Of a DNA stretch of 64,000 nucleotides, positions 55,581 through 64,000 are shown one piece after another; the stretch's first letter is position 1, and each line of letters opens with the position of its first letter. The notes under the pieces were generated by a model. That model worked only from the letters and a program-made list of their open reading frames with translations. It had not been told where the DNA came from and did not search any database. This DNA comes from Novispirillum itersonii subsp. itersonii ATCC 12639 (GTDB taxonomy: Bacteria > Pseudomonadota > Alphaproteobacteria > Rhodospirillales > Rhodospirillaceae). The stretch covers positions 62,001 to 126,000 of the forward strand of contig NZ_KB907338.1 of NCBI RefSeq assembly GCF_000381985.1, in the 5' to 3' direction. The position numbers and the translations under genes were made by a program.

Positions 55581-56907
55581 AGGCGACCTTGATCTTGGTG
55601 ACGAAATCACGGACACGGTCCTTCAGGCCACCCGATTTGACCGTCAGTTCCTGCGCGGTGGCCAGCACCTGACGGGCGGCGGCCCCGGCTTCCATCGAGG
55701 CGGAAGACACCTTGGAGATCCGGGCGGTGACAGAGCTGGTGCCGTCAGAAGCCTGCTGGGTGTTGCTGGCGATTTCGCGGGTGGCGGCGCCCTGCTGCTC
55801 GATGGCGCTGGCGATCGCGGTGCCGACCACGTTCATTTCGCCGATGGTTTCGCTGATGGCCTGAATGGCGATCACCGCGTCGCGGGTGGCTTTCTGCACT
55901 GCGCCGATCTGCGCAGAGATATCGCTGGTGGCTTTGGCGGTCTGCCCGGCCAGACTTTTCACCTCGCCGGCCACCACGGCAAAGCCTTTTCCGGCGGTGC
56001 CGGCGCGGGCGGCTTCGATGGTGGCATTCAGGGCCAGCAGATTGGTCTGGCTGGCGATGTCAGAAATCAGCCGGACCACGGTGCCGATCCGGTCCACCGA
56101 GGTGGCAAGGCCATCGACCAGCTCGTTGACCCGTTCCGCCTTGATCACCGCCTCGCCGGAGATCCGGGCCGAGCCGTCCATCTGGCGGGCAATTTCGTTG
56201 ATTGAGGCGTGCAGCTCCACCGCAGCGGCGGCGACGGTCTGCACATTGGCGGCGGCGGCGTCGGCGGCCAGAGACACTTCGCTGGCTTCCTGACTGGTGG
56301 TGTCGGCGCTGCGGGCCATGGCGGCGGAGCACTGCTGAAGCTCGGTCGCGGCAGAGGAGACCATTTCCACCATGCCATCGACCTCTTTCTCGAACACCTC
56401 AATCACCGACAGGGCAGAATCGCGGGCGGTCTGGATGTAAATCGACACCGCCAGTTCCATGTCGAGGAAGACCGCCTTATTGATGGCGGTGATCAGCCGG
56501 GCAACCTGATCGGGCGATTTGCCAAAGGTGCGGCGCACCAGATCGACCATCGCATTCAGCACATAGCAATAAGCGGCTATGTACCAGCGCGGCTCCAGCC
56601 CGACCCGCTCATGGGTCCGGCCGATGATGGTCACCTGCCGCATATAGGCGTCATCGAAATCGCCGGAAAACACCCCGTTCAGCCAGTGTTTGGCCTGCAT
56701 GGTGCGGGCATGGCGCAGGGTGTCGGGGTTGCTGAACAGGCGGGCCAGATGGGGGACGCCGTTGATTTTGCCATAAAACTTATCCAGCACCCCTTCCAGA
56801 TGCTTTTCCAGCAGCGGACGGAACTCCCGCAGGGCGGCGCGGGTGTCAGCATCAATGTGCAGGAACGTCAGACGGGCATCACGGTCAAGGGCGGTGGTTT
56901 CGGCCAT
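55579..56907 (-). CDS. Globin-coupled chemoreceptor (HemAT-like)
   Basis: A 442-residue soluble methyl-accepting protein without membrane helices. Residues about 10-170 are a protoglobin-type sensor ([36 protein letters not shown]) with the likely haem-binding histidine in [26 protein letters not shown]. The signalling domain from about 195 has the tip [45 protein letters not shown]. It probably senses oxygen or another gas and drives aerotaxis from the cytoplasm. ATG 56907 follows CGGAGA; the frame to 56979 lacks support. It was probably convergent with cobC before the insertion. Confidence 0.93.
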   Translation of the reverse strand: MAETTALDRDARLTFLHIDADTRAALREFRPLLEKHLEGVLDKFYGKINGVPHLARLFSNPDTLRHARTMQAKHWLNGVFSGDFDDAYMRQVTIIGRTHERVGLEPRWYIAAYCYVLNAMVDLVRRTFGKSPDQVARLITAINKAVFLDMELAVSIYIQTARDSALSVIEVFEKEVDGMVEMVSSAATELQQCSAAMARSADTTSQEASEVSLAADAAAANVQTVAAAAVELHASINEIARQMDGSARISGEAVIKAERVNELVDGLATSVDRIGTVVRLISDIASQTNLLALNATIEAARAGTAGKGFAVVAGEVKSLAGQTAKATSDISAQIGAVQKATRDAVIAIQAISETIGEMNVVGTAIASAIEQQGAATREIASNTQQASDGTSSVTARISKVSSASMEAGAAARQVLATAQELTVKSGGLKDRVRDFVTKIKVA

Positions 56908-57418
56908 GTCGGATCTCCGGGCTGGTGTCGCCGGGCACGCAGGGCACCGGCCACAGAGGGGGGCTGATCTCGTCTGCAAGGTCCTGCAGCATGGGGTAGT
57001 AGCAACGGGTGTGCCAGACGGTGGCAGGGCAGATTTTACGGAAGAATCCCGTGATTTCAGGGATGGCTATGGTTCTTAAGACGGGCCAAAAACCTCTGTC
57101 GGACAGATGGCCTGTGGCTGAATGCGCCGCAGTTTGCAAAAAACCGCAGGATGAACAGGGATAGGCACTTTTTAAGTATGGGTACTGCCGCCGCGCCGGA
57201 GGCACATGGGGGAAGGGGATCTGGTATTCCTTTTAATATGCGCGGTTCATTCATTCGAGGGCGTCTGAATGTGTTGCGGCTGAACAGACATAATTGCTTT
57301 TGAATATACTGAGTCCAGATCCGGCGGACCGTCTGCGGGCGGCCCTGAAATGGTGGCGTCCGGCGGTGTGCTGTGGCATCTGTGACCGGCGCAACCATAC
57401 AGCAGGGAAAGAAACGGC
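56908..57418. other. Gene-free divergent region between globin-chemoreceptor gene and cobL
   Basis: 511 bp with promoter-like AT-rich parts near 57130-57310. No credible ORF and no cobalamin riboswitch (no B12 box) were seen. It must hold the promoters of both flanking genes. Confidence 0.6.
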
Positions 57419-58657
57419 ATGACGGCATGGCTGACCGTGGTGGGACTGGGCGAAGACGGCCCCGACGGGCTGGGCACTGCGGCCCGGCAGGCGGTGGAAC
57501 AGGCCGCCGTGGTGGTCGGCGGGGCGCGGCATCTGGCCCTGCTGCCCGATCAGCCGGGCCAGACCCGCCTGCCGTGGCCCAGCCCGTTTTCCGGGGCCTA
57601 TCCGCTGCTGGCCGGGCTGTACCCGCAGCCGGTGTGTGTGCTGGCCAGCGGTGACCCGATGTTTTATGGCATCGGGGCGACTCTGGCGGCGGGTCTGGCC
57701 CCGCTGTTGCCCCCCGGTGCCCTGACCCCGCAGGCGGTGCGGGTGCTGGCGGCCCCTTCCTGCGTCAGTCTGGCCGCCGCGCGGATGGGCTGGGCGGTGC
57801 AGGATGTGACGGTGATCGCCACCCATGGCCGCCCGCTGGCCCGGCTGGCGGCCTGCCTGCACCCGGGGGCGCGGCTGCTGCTGCTGGCCGATGGGGCGCA
57901 CACCCCGGCCGAGGTGGCGCGGCTGCTGTGCCTGCATGGGTTTTCCGCCAGCCGGATCACGGTGATGGGCTATCTGGGTGGCCTGCGGGAAAGCCGGATG
58001 CAGGCGCTGGCGGCGGATTTCCCCGATCAGCCTTACCCGGATCTGGCGGTGATCGCGGTGGAGCCGGTGCCCGACCCCGGCACCCTGCCGCTGGCGGTGA
58101 CGCCGGGCCTGCCGGATGCCGCCTATCGCCACGACGGCCAGTTGACCAAGCGCGACATCCGGGCGGTGACGCTGGCCCGGCTGGCCCCCCGCCCGGGGGA
58201 ACTGCTGTGGGATGTCGGGGCGGGCAGCGGCTCGATCGGGATTGAATGGATGCGCAGCCATCCATCCTGCCGGGCGATTGCCATCGAGTCTCACCCCGAC
58301 CGGCAGGCCAACATCCGCCACAACCGCGATGCGCTGGGGGTGCCGGATCTGCGGTTGGTGGAAGGCCGGGCCCCGGATGCCCTGACCGGGCTGCCAACGC
58401 CGGATGTGGTGTTTGTCGGCGGCGGCATCACCCGCGACGGGGTGGCCGAGGCCTGCTTTGACGCCCTGCGCCCCGGCGGGCGGATGGTGGCAACGGCGGT
58501 GACGGTGCAGTCAGAAGCGCGGCTGGTGGCCTTACAGGCCCGCCGGGGCGGTGATCTGCTGCGGCTGTCCGTGGCCCAGACCCGCCCGGTCGGCGGCTTT
58601 CTGGGGTGGGATACGGCAATGCCGGTGACACTCTGGGGGGTGACGAAAGGGGAATGA
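57419..58657 (+). CDS. cobL: Precorrin-6Y C5,15-methyltransferase (decarboxylating), CbiE-CbiT fusion
   Basis: A 412-residue bifunctional corrin enzyme. The CbiE part (1-200) has TVVGLGEDGPDGLG, LASGDPMFYGIG, and HGRPLARLA; the CbiT part (from about 230) has HDGQLTKRDIRAVTLARLAPRPGELLWDVGAGSGSIGIEWMR and VVFVGGGITRDGV. It methylates C5 and C15 and decarboxylates C12 in the aerobic cobalamin pathway. CAGGGAAAG precedes ATG 57419. Length equals known CobL (about 400). It stands apart from other cob genes here, and B12 made this way is needed by NrdJ. Confidence 0.96.
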   Translation: MTAWLTVVGLGEDGPDGLGTAARQAVEQAAVVVGGARHLALLPDQPGQTRLPWPSPFSGAYPLLAGLYPQPVCVLASGDPMFYGIGATLAAGLAPLLPPGALTPQAVRVLAAPSCVSLAAARMGWAVQDVTVIATHGRPLARLAACLHPGARLLLLADGAHTPAEVARLLCLHGFSASRITVMGYLGGLRESRMQALAADFPDQPYPDLAVIAVEPVPDPGTLPLAVTPGLPDAAYRHDGQLTKRDIRAVTLARLAPRPGELLWDVGAGSGSIGIEWMRSHPSCRAIAIESHPDRQANIRHNRDALGVPDLRLVEGRAPDALTGLPTPDVVFVGGGITRDGVAEACFDALRPGGRMVATAVTVQSEARLVALQARRGGDLLRLSVAQTRPVGGFLGWDTAMPVTLWGVTKGE

Positions 58658-58735
58658 TCTCCCTTTATGCGGGTGGACGGGGTGACTTTCGGTTGATAAT
58701 CTCATGCTCTTTTTAAGGGCATTTGGGGAAAAAGA

Positions 58736-59152
58736 ATGCACCGCAACCGACTTGAAACCCGCCGTGTGGAACGGCTGGCGCTGCGCTTTGGTGTGCTGCT
58801 GATGGGGGCTGTGGCCCTGACGGCGTGCAGCAAGCGCGGCAGCATGGCTGACCGGACCGTCACGCCGGACACCTACACCCGCGCCTATGATGCCCGCTTC
58901 AAGGGCGAAGAGACGCTGGGCTGGGGGCCGGAGCTGATGACCGCATGGTCGCGGCTGGGGGCCGCCGGGGCCTGCGGCATCCCCTATGACCGGCAGGCGG
59001 CGCTGGCGAAGCTGGAGGCGATGAAGCCGATCGGCACCGTTGCGCATGAGCTGAACGGCATTGAATACCACGCGATGCAGGCGCAGCAGGTCAAAGGGTT
59101 CTGCACCGATGCCCGCAAGGCGGATATCAGGGCGTTCCTGAAAAGCTGGTAA
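58736..59152 (+). CDS. Small lipoprotein of unknown function
   Basis: A 138-residue protein with an N-terminal basic segment, a hydrophobic helix and a lipobox (ALTAC, Cys near 31). The mature part carries two further cysteines (GACGIPY, GFCTDARK) that could pair, and a pattern (LGWGPELMTAWSRLG, DRQAALAKLEAMKPIG) I do not recognise. Upstream, ATGCTCTTTTTAAG (58704-58717) is shared with the giant-gene upstream region. It lies between cobL and the convergent response-regulator gene. Function unknown. Confidence 0.75.
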   Translation: MHRNRLETRRVERLALRFGVLLMGAVALTACSKRGSMADRTVTPDTYTRAYDARFKGEETLGWGPELMTAWSRLGAAGACGIPYDRQAALAKLEAMKPIGTVAHELNGIEYHAMQAQQVKGFCTDARKADIRAFLKSW

Positions 59153-59161
59153 CGCGGCGGC

Positions 59162-59183
59162 GGCGCGGGGGTTATCCCGCGCC
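59162..59183. terminator. Hairpin between lipoprotein and response-regulator genes
   Basis: GGCGCGGG (59162-59169) pairs with CCCGCGCC (59176-59183). It overlaps the regulator's stop codon, lies between convergent genes and lacks a clear T-tract. Confidence 0.5.
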
Positions 59184-59930
59184 GATCAGCCGGTATCCGG
59201 CCCCGCGCACGGTGGCGATAAAGCGCGGTGTCTCCGGGTCGTCGCCCAGCTTTTTGCGCAGCTTGGCGATGATCATGTCAATACGGCGGTCTTCCGGCAC
59301 CCAGTCGGGGCCGCCGATCGCCTCGACAATCTCCTGCCGGGTCAGCACCGCGCGCGGGTGGGCCAGCAGGGCGGCAAGGCATTCAGCCTCCAGCCGGGTC
59401 AGGGCCACATCGCCGTCGGCGGACAGCAGGCAGAGGGCCTTGCGGTCAAAGGCCCAGCCGCCGATGCGCGGCAGATCAGGGTCGGCGGGGGTGCCTGCGG
59501 CGACCGCAGCCATCGCGACAGGAGCCGTCGCAACCGGCCCGGCGGGCGGCACTGCCCGCCGCAGCACCGACCGCACCCGGGCCAGCAGTTCCCGGCTGTC
59601 GAAAGGCTTGCAGATATAATCATCGGCCCCCAGTTCCAGCCCGACCACCCGTTCCACCGGGTCGGTCTTGCCGCTGACGATGATCAGGGCGGTGGACGGG
59701 GCCGCGCCGCGCAGGGCGCGGGCGACCTCCAGACCGTTTTCAATGCGGCCGTCGCTGTGATGCAGGGTGATATCCAGCAGCACAAGATCGGCGGGCTGCC
59801 CCTGCAGGGCGGCCAGCGCGGCGCTGCCGGTGGCAAAACCGCTGACGCGGTATCCCTCGCCGCTGAGATAGGCGGATAACGAGCGGACAATCCGCTCGTC
59901 ATCATCAATGATGGCGATATGCTGGCTCAT
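59172..59930 (-). CDS. tctD: OmpR-family response regulator (TctD-like)
   Basis: A 252-residue regulator. The receiver has [11 protein letters not shown], the phospho-acceptor D53 in [10 protein letters not shown], a small insertion ([10 protein letters not shown]) after it, and DDYICKPFD. The winged-helix output domain ends [16 protein letters not shown]. It is divergent from the TctCBA transporter with only 56 bp between starts, so it probably controls that operon, as TctD does with the kinase TctE. No kinase gene is in the window. The name rests on position. Confidence 0.88.
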   Translation of the reverse strand: MSQHIAIIDDDERIVRSLSAYLSGEGYRVSGFATGSAALAALQGQPADLVLLDITLHHSDGRIENGLEVARALRGAAPSTALIIVSGKTDPVERVVGLELGADDYICKPFDSRELLARVRSVLRRAVPPAGPVATAPVAMAAVAAGTPADPDLPRIGGWAFDRKALCLLSADGDVALTRLEAECLAALLAHPRAVLTRQEIVEAIGGPDWVPEDRRIDMIIAKLRKKLGDDPETPRFIATVRGAGYRLIGAG

Positions 59931-59986
59931 GACCTTAGGATTGGGCCGTTCTTATTTTTCAGGACGTTTCCGGAGTGCCGCTGACA

Positions 59987-61003
59987 ATGACAGGTTCCCG
60001 CCCGGAAAGAAAGGCGTCTGCCCCCGGCCCGTCGCGCCGGGCGCTGCTGCGGGCCCTGCTGGGCGCGGGGGCGGTGGCCGGGCTGACGGTGCCGCACCCG
60101 GCGCAGGCGCTGGTGATGGGGGCGCTGCGGCTGCTGGTGCCGGGCGGGCAGGGCGGCGGCTGGGATACGGCGGCCCGCATCGTCGGGCAGGGGCTGCTGG
60201 ACGAAGGGCTGGTGGCCCGGCTGCATTATGAGAACTATTCCGGCGGCTGGGGGATGCGGGCGCTGATCCACCTGATCGCTCAGGGCCGCCCGGATATGAT
60301 GATGGTGCAGTCGCAGTCGCTGATCCTGACCGGGCTGACCGGCGATTTCCGGCTGACCTTCCGTGATGTGCTGCCGCTGGCGACGGTGATGCGGGAATAC
60401 CAGATTCTGGTGGTGGAACGGGACTCGCCCTTCACCACCGCCCGCGCTTTTTTCGACCATCAGCGCCAGAACCCGGCCCATACCCCGGTCGGCGGCGGCT
60501 CGGCCCGCTGGGGGCTGGATCATGTCTGCGCCGGGCTGATGGTCGAGGCGGCAGGCGGCAATCCCGCCGCCCTGCGCTACATCCCCCACGATGCCGGGAC
60601 CGAAGCGCTGAACGCCCTGCTGGCCGGGGAAACGGCGGCGCTGGTCACCGGCATCGCCGAAACCCGGCAGGCGGTGCTGGGCGGGCGGGTGCGGGTGCTG
60701 GGCGTCACCAGCCCGGAACGCCTGTGGGGCTATGACTGGCCGACCCTGTTTGAACAGGGCATCCCGATGATATTCCAGAACTGGCGGGGCTTTTTCGCCG
60801 CCCCGTCGGTCAGCGCCGATGCCCGCGACCGGCTGACCCGGGTGCTGACCCTGCTGACCACCCATGCGGCATGGACCCGTACCTGCGAACGGATGGGCTG
60901 GCTGCCGTCCCTGACCGTCGGCGACGGCATGGGCGCGGCGCTGGAGGCAGAAGAGGCCCGGATGAAAACCGCCCTTGACCGGCTTGGCTTCCGCAAGGGC
61001 TGA
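59987..61003 (+). CDS. Tripartite tricarboxylate transporter substrate-binding protein, Tat-type
   Basis: A 338-residue Bug/TctC-family binding protein. A twin-arginine-like signal ([19 protein letters not shown], then HPAQA) precedes the mature domain with [50 protein letters not shown] and [22 protein letters not shown] 59987 has CGGAG 12 bases before it; GTG 59975 is an alternative. It is the first gene of the operon. A second, Sec-type TctC protein follows 151 bp later, so two receptors may feed one TctBA channel. Its carboxylate ligand is unknown. Confidence 0.88.
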   Translation: MTGSRPERKASAPGPSRRALLRALLGAGAVAGLTVPHPAQALVMGALRLLVPGGQGGGWDTAARIVGQGLLDEGLVARLHYENYSGGWGMRALIHLIAQGRPDMMMVQSQSLILTGLTGDFRLTFRDVLPLATVMREYQILVVERDSPFTTARAFFDHQRQNPAHTPVGGGSARWGLDHVCAGLMVEAAGGNPAALRYIPHDAGTEALNALLAGETAALVTGIAETRQAVLGGRVRVLGVTSPERLWGYDWPTLFEQGIPMIFQNWRGFFAAPSVSADARDRLTRVLTLLTTHAAWTRTCERMGWLPSLTVGDGMGAALEAEEARMKTALDRLGFRKG

Positions 61004-61154
61004 TGTCCCTGATTTTCGGGTGGATACTTTTACATAAAAATTACAGAGCGGTGATTGTGACCGCACCGCACCCTTCGACACACTCCGGCTTGCAATAGAC
61101 GCATGCCCCCCATGTCCATACGGCGGGGCAAGACGTAAACCGGGAGCAAATGTC

Positions 61155-62132
61155 ATGAAGAAGGTTCTCGCCCGCACCGTTGCGGTCGCCGTTTTCGCCT
61201 GTGCCACCGTCGGCCTGTCCGGCGTTTCCATGGCTGAACAGAAGCTGGAAAGCCTGAAGATCATGGCCCCGGCCTCGCCGGGCGGCGGCTGGGACCAGAC
61301 CGCCCGCAGCATGCAGCAGGCCCTGCAGGAAGGCGGGCTGGTCAAGACCGTGCAGGTCAACAACGTGCCGGGCGCCGGTGGCACCATCGGGCTGGCCCAG
61401 TTTGCCACCCAGGGCAAGGGCGACGGCAAGCAGATGATGGTCGGCGGCATGGTGATGATCGGCGCGATCAAGACCAACAACGCCCCGGTCGGTATCGACT
61501 CCGTGACCCCGATTGCCCGCCTGACCGGCGAGTACGAAGTGCTGGTGGTGCCCGCCGCGTCTGAGATCAAGACCTTCGATGACCTGAAGAAAAAGCTGAA
61601 GGAAGCCCCGCGCGCGGTGGCATGGGCCGGTGGCTCTGCCGGTGGCACCGACCACATTCTGGTCGGGCTGATCGGTAAGGAACTCGGCCTGAAGCCGTCT
61701 GACGTCAACTATGTGCCGTTCTCGGGCGGTGGCGAGGCACTGGCGGCGATTCTCGGCGGCCATGTCACCGTCGGCGTGTCCGGCGCCGGGGAATGGGCCA
61801 GCCAGATCGCCAGCGGCCAGCTGCGCGCCCTTGCGGTGTCCAGCGCCGAGCGTCTGAAGGATGTCAGCGCCCCGACCCTGAAGGAAAGCGGCGTCAACGT
61901 CGAGCTGGCCAACTGGCGCGGCATCTTCGCCGCCCCCGGCATCAGCGCCAAGGATAAGGAAACCCTGATTTCCGCCGTTGAGGCCGCCGTGAAGGGCCCG
62001 GTGTGGCAGGATACGCTGGTCAAGCGCGGCCAGACCGACCTGTTCCAGAAGGGTGATGCGTTCACTGCCTTCCTGAAAGACGATCAGGCCCGCATTGAAA
62101 CCGTGCTGAAGGATATCGGTCTGGTGAAGTAA
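61155..62132 (+). CDS. tctC: Tripartite tricarboxylate transporter substrate-binding protein, Sec-type
   Basis: A 325-residue periplasmic binding protein with a Sec signal peptide ([27 protein letters not shown]) and Bug-family marks: [52 protein letters not shown] and [17 protein letters not shown]. It binds citrate or a related carboxylate for TctBA. GGGAGCAAATGTC places the ribosome site well for ATG 61155. A stable hairpin after the gene (62149-62187) may raise its mRNA level relative to tctBA. Confidence 0.94.
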   Translation: MKKVLARTVAVAVFACATVGLSGVSMAEQKLESLKIMAPASPGGGWDQTARSMQQALQEGGLVKTVQVNNVPGAGGTIGLAQFATQGKGDGKQMMVGGMVMIGAIKTNNAPVGIDSVTPIARLTGEYEVLVVPAASEIKTFDDLKKKLKEAPRAVAWAGGSAGGTDHILVGLIGKELGLKPSDVNYVPFSGGGEALAAILGGHVTVGVSGAGEWASQIASGQLRALAVSSAERLKDVSAPTLKESGVNVELANWRGIFAAPGISAKDKETLISAVEAAVKGPVWQDTLVKRGQTDLFQKGDAFTAFLKDDQARIETVLKDIGLVK

Positions 62133-62148
62133 GCCTGACCGTCTGAGA

Positions 62149-62187
62149 CCGCCCCGTCCCCCGGCCCTGCTGAATCCGGCGGGGCGG
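62149..62187 (+). other. Intercistronic hairpin between tctC and tctB
   Basis: CCGCCCCG (62149-62156) pairs with CGGGGCGG (62180-62187), with no T-tract. It could partially stop or stabilise transcription so that the binding protein is made in excess. The rest of the 268-bp gap is GC-rich with no gene. Confidence 0.5.
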
Positions 62188-62400
62188 GGCCGGAAGCGGG
62201 CGGACGGATGATGATACTGCCGCCGGGATGCGACCCCTCTCCTGTCCCGGTGTCCACCGTCCGTCCCCCGCTTCCCTGTTCTGCCTTGCGTCCGTGTTCG
62301 CCCCCGCCCCCGGCCCCGCCCCGGTTTCTCCGGGGTCTTCCGCCCGCCGCGCTGCCCTGACACGGCCTCTCTTTCTTTTATATATCCGGAGTGTCACGCC

Positions 62401-62874
62401 ATGCCCCAGGCGCAGGTTCGCCGCTGGGAAGCATCGTTTGGCGTCAAGGTACTGTCGATCGGCGGTGCCATTGCCATCGGTATCAGTTCCCTGCCAGAGA
62501 CAGCAGTGGTGCAGGCCGTCGGGCCGAAAGTGTTTCCGCTGCTGATTGCCGCCGCCATGATGGCGGTCGGCCTTGCCATCGTCATCCGGTCGATGGTGAT
62601 GAAAAATGCCGACGCCGCCGAAATTCCGGCGATGGATGTGCCGCCGTTCCTGATGGTCAGCGGCGGGCTGCTGGCGCAGATCGTGCTGATGGAGCATGCC
62701 GGATTCATCATCGCCTCGACGATCCTGTTTCTGGCCACGGCCCGGGCCTTCGGCAGCCGGTCGCTGCGGCGGGATATCATCGTCGCGCTGGTGCTGTCGG
62801 TGGCGGCTTACGCCGGGTTCACCGCCGGTCTGGGCCTGACCCTGCCGGCCGGTCCGTTCACCGATGTGTTTTAA
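62401..62874 (+). CDS. tctB: Tripartite tricarboxylate transporter small membrane subunit
   Basis: A 157-residue protein with four hydrophobic helices (VKVLSIGGAIAIGISSL, VFPLLIAAAMMAVGLAIVI, FLMVSGGLLAQIVLMEHAGFIIASTILFLATARAF, RDIIVALVLSVAAYAGF). The size and pattern are those of TctB. It follows the binding protein and precedes the large subunit. ATATATCCGGAG lies just before ATG 62401. Confidence 0.93.
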   Translation: MPQAQVRRWEASFGVKVLSIGGAIAIGISSLPETAVVQAVGPKVFPLLIAAAMMAVGLAIVIRSMVMKNADAAEIPAMDVPPFLMVSGGLLAQIVLMEHAGFIIASTILFLATARAFGSRSLRRDIIVALVLSVAAYAGFTAGLGLTLPAGPFTDVF

Positions 62875-62899
62875 CGGCGTGCTGTAAGGGGCATCGGCC

Positions 62900-64000
62900 A
62901 TGGATACCTTTTCCTCCCTCATGCACGGCTTTTCGGTGGCGCTGACGCCGCTGAACCTGCTGTGGTCGCTGATCGGCGTGACGCTGGGCACCGCCGTCGG
63001 CGTGCTGCCGGGCATCGGCCCGGCCCTGACCGTGGCGCTGCTGCTGCCGGTCACCTTCAACCTTGATCCCACCGGGTCGATGATCATGTTCGCCGGGATT
63101 TATTACGGCGGGATGTACGGTGGCTCCACCACCTCGATCCTGATCAACACCCCGGGCGAATCCGCCACCATCGTCACCGCGCTGGAAGGCAACAAGATGG
63201 CCCGGGCCGGGCGCGGGGCCGCCGCGCTGGCCACCGCCGCCGTCGGGTCGTTTGTGGCCGGTACGGTCGGCACCGTGGCGCTGACCTTTCTGGCCCCGAC
63301 GATGGTCAAGGTGGCGCTGTCCTTCGGCCCGGCGGAATACTTCGCGCTGATGGTGCTGGCCTTTGTCGCCGTCACCGCCGTGCTGGGTCAGTCGGTGCTG
63401 AAAGGGGCGGCGGCGCTGGGTGTCGGTCTGGCGCTGGGGCTGATCGGCATCGACATGCAGTCGGGTCAGGCCCGCTTCACCTTCGGCGTGCCGGAGCTGC
63501 TGGACGGTATTGACGTGGTGGTGGTGGCCGTCGGCCTGTTCGCGGTCGGCGAGACCATGTTCATGGCGGTGCGTCACCGCTTTGAGACCGAGCAGATGGA
63601 AGCCATCAAAGGCAGCCTGTGGATGAGCCGCGAAGACTGGAAACGGTCGTGGAAGCCGTGGTTCCGTGGGTCGGCGATCGGGTTTCCGCTGGGGGCGCTG
63701 CCCGCAGGCGGGGCGGAAATCGGCACCTTCCTGTCGTATCTGACGGAAAAGAAGCTGTCGAAAAAGCCGGAAGAGTTTGGCAACGGCGCCATTGAAGGCG
63801 TCGCCGGGCCGGAAGCCGCCAACAATGCCTCTGCCGCCGGTACGCTGGTGCCGCTGCTGTCGCTGGGCCTGCCGACCACCGCCACCGCCGCGATTCTGAT
63901 TGCCGCCTTCCAGCAGTTTGGCCTTAACCCCGGCCCGCAGCTGTTCGCCACCCAGCCGGATCTGGTGTGGGGCCTGATCGCCAGCCTGTACATCGGCAAC
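62900..64000 (+). CDS. tctA: Tripartite tricarboxylate transporter large membrane subunit, partial
   Basis: The open frame runs off the window (367 codons seen, about 500 expected). It has the TctA signature [58 protein letters not shown], and [38 protein letters not shown] 62900 follows GTAAGGGGC and lies 25 bp after tctB. It forms the main permease of the carboxylate-proton symporter. Confidence 0.95.
   Translation, partial: MDTFSSLMHGFSVALTPLNLLWSLIGVTLGTAVGVLPGIGPALTVALLLPVTFNLDPTGSMIMFAGIYYGGMYGGSTTSILINTPGESATIVTALEGNKMARAGRGAAALATAAVGSFVAGTVGTVALTFLAPTMVKVALSFGPAEYFALMVLAFVAVTAVLGQSVLKGAAALGVGLALGLIGIDMQSGQARFTFGVPELLDGIDVVVVAVGLFAVGETMFMAVRHRFETEQMEAIKGSLWMSREDWKRSWKPWFRGSAIGFPLGALPAGGAEIGTFLSYLTEKKLSKKPEEFGNGAIEGVAGPEAANNASAAGTLVPLLSLGLPTTATAAILIAAFQQFGLNPGPQLFATQPDLVWGLIASLYIGN

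Noticed and set aside
56908-57418. Cobalamin riboswitch before cobL
   Set aside because: No B12 box or paired core elements seen.
60000-61708. 593-residue minus-strand protein over the tctC genes
   Set aside because: Antisense shadow of two clear binding-protein genes; no family features.
1-64000. tRNA, rRNA or origin of replication
   Set aside because: No cloverleaf, rRNA segment or DnaA-box cluster was recognised by eye; a tRNA scan would be decisive.

Overview
The window is a high-GC chromosomal segment of a chemotactic Gram-negative bacterium, most likely an alphaproteobacterium of the Rhodospirillales type. The basis is GC-rich codon use, a single-chain B12-dependent ribonucleotide reductase, aerobic-type CobC/CobL cobalamin enzymes, three chemoreceptors (one with a globin sensor), a TctCBA transporter, an autotransporter and several LuxR/MarR/OmpR regulators. 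No rRNA or tRNA gene was recognised, so the genus cannot be fixed from this sequence.

Layout. 0.1-2.3 kb: a small NTF2-like protein, a 4-OT tautomerase and an Old Yellow Enzyme, closed by a clear terminator. 2.3-6.8 kb: an 840-bp leader with an NrdR-like box and a 32-bp tandem repeat, then nrdJ. 6.95-13.1 kb: an accessory island of lower GC, opened by a solitary IS481-type inverted repeat. It carries a small membrane protein, a PD-(D/E)XK/DUF2075 NTPase and a large SF1 helicase, and is the best candidate here for an undescribed, possibly anti-phage, module. 13.1-15.4 kb: a two-component system. 15.5-23.2 kb: a single gene for a 2584-residue protein joining a GH18 chitinase-like domain, a propeller-like region, an acidic linker and a coiled-coil/hydrophobic-hairpin region like those of alpha-helical pore-forming toxins. 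It has an operator-like repeat array upstream. 23.6-24.8 kb: a PQQ-type sugar dehydrogenase, followed by a polypyrimidine tract and a 33-bp repeat array.

25.5-31.5 kb is an alcohol/aldehyde oxidation locus (DUF779 protein, Fe-alcohol dehydrogenase, aldehyde dehydrogenase) with a sigma-54 promoter and a palindromic enhancer site, facing a divergent AcoR-type sigma-54 activator. The intervening DNA carries seven short triloop hairpins. 31.5-37.6 kb: a LuxR-type solo, an HTH-only LuxR protein, an autotransporter, a lipoprotein hydrolase and a WD40 lipoprotein. 37.9-47.6 kb: an NIT-type chemoreceptor, an acyl-CoA synthetase, a YcjF-like GTPase, a CynX-like MFS exporter with its divergent MarR regulator, a small HTH protein, a second membrane GTPase and a methyltransferase. 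47.7-51.2 kb: a second chemoreceptor and cobC.

51.17-55.43 kb is a second insertion: a frameshifted IS630 element, two AT-rich glycan-modification-type genes (DUF4910 and AAC(3) families) and an intact IS481-family element, flanked by a 21-bp direct repeat. 55.6-59.2 kb: a globin-coupled chemoreceptor, cobL and a small lipoprotein. 59.2-64.0 kb: a TctD-like response regulator divergent from a tricarboxylate transport operon with two substrate-binding proteins (one Tat-type, one Sec-type), tctB and the 5' part of tctA, which runs off the window.

The B12 enzymes (cobC, cobL) and the B12-dependent reductase are scattered but functionally linked. Regulatory logic can be read directly at three places: AcoR/sigma-54 with aldehyde oxidation, MarR with the MFS exporter, and TctD with TctCBA.
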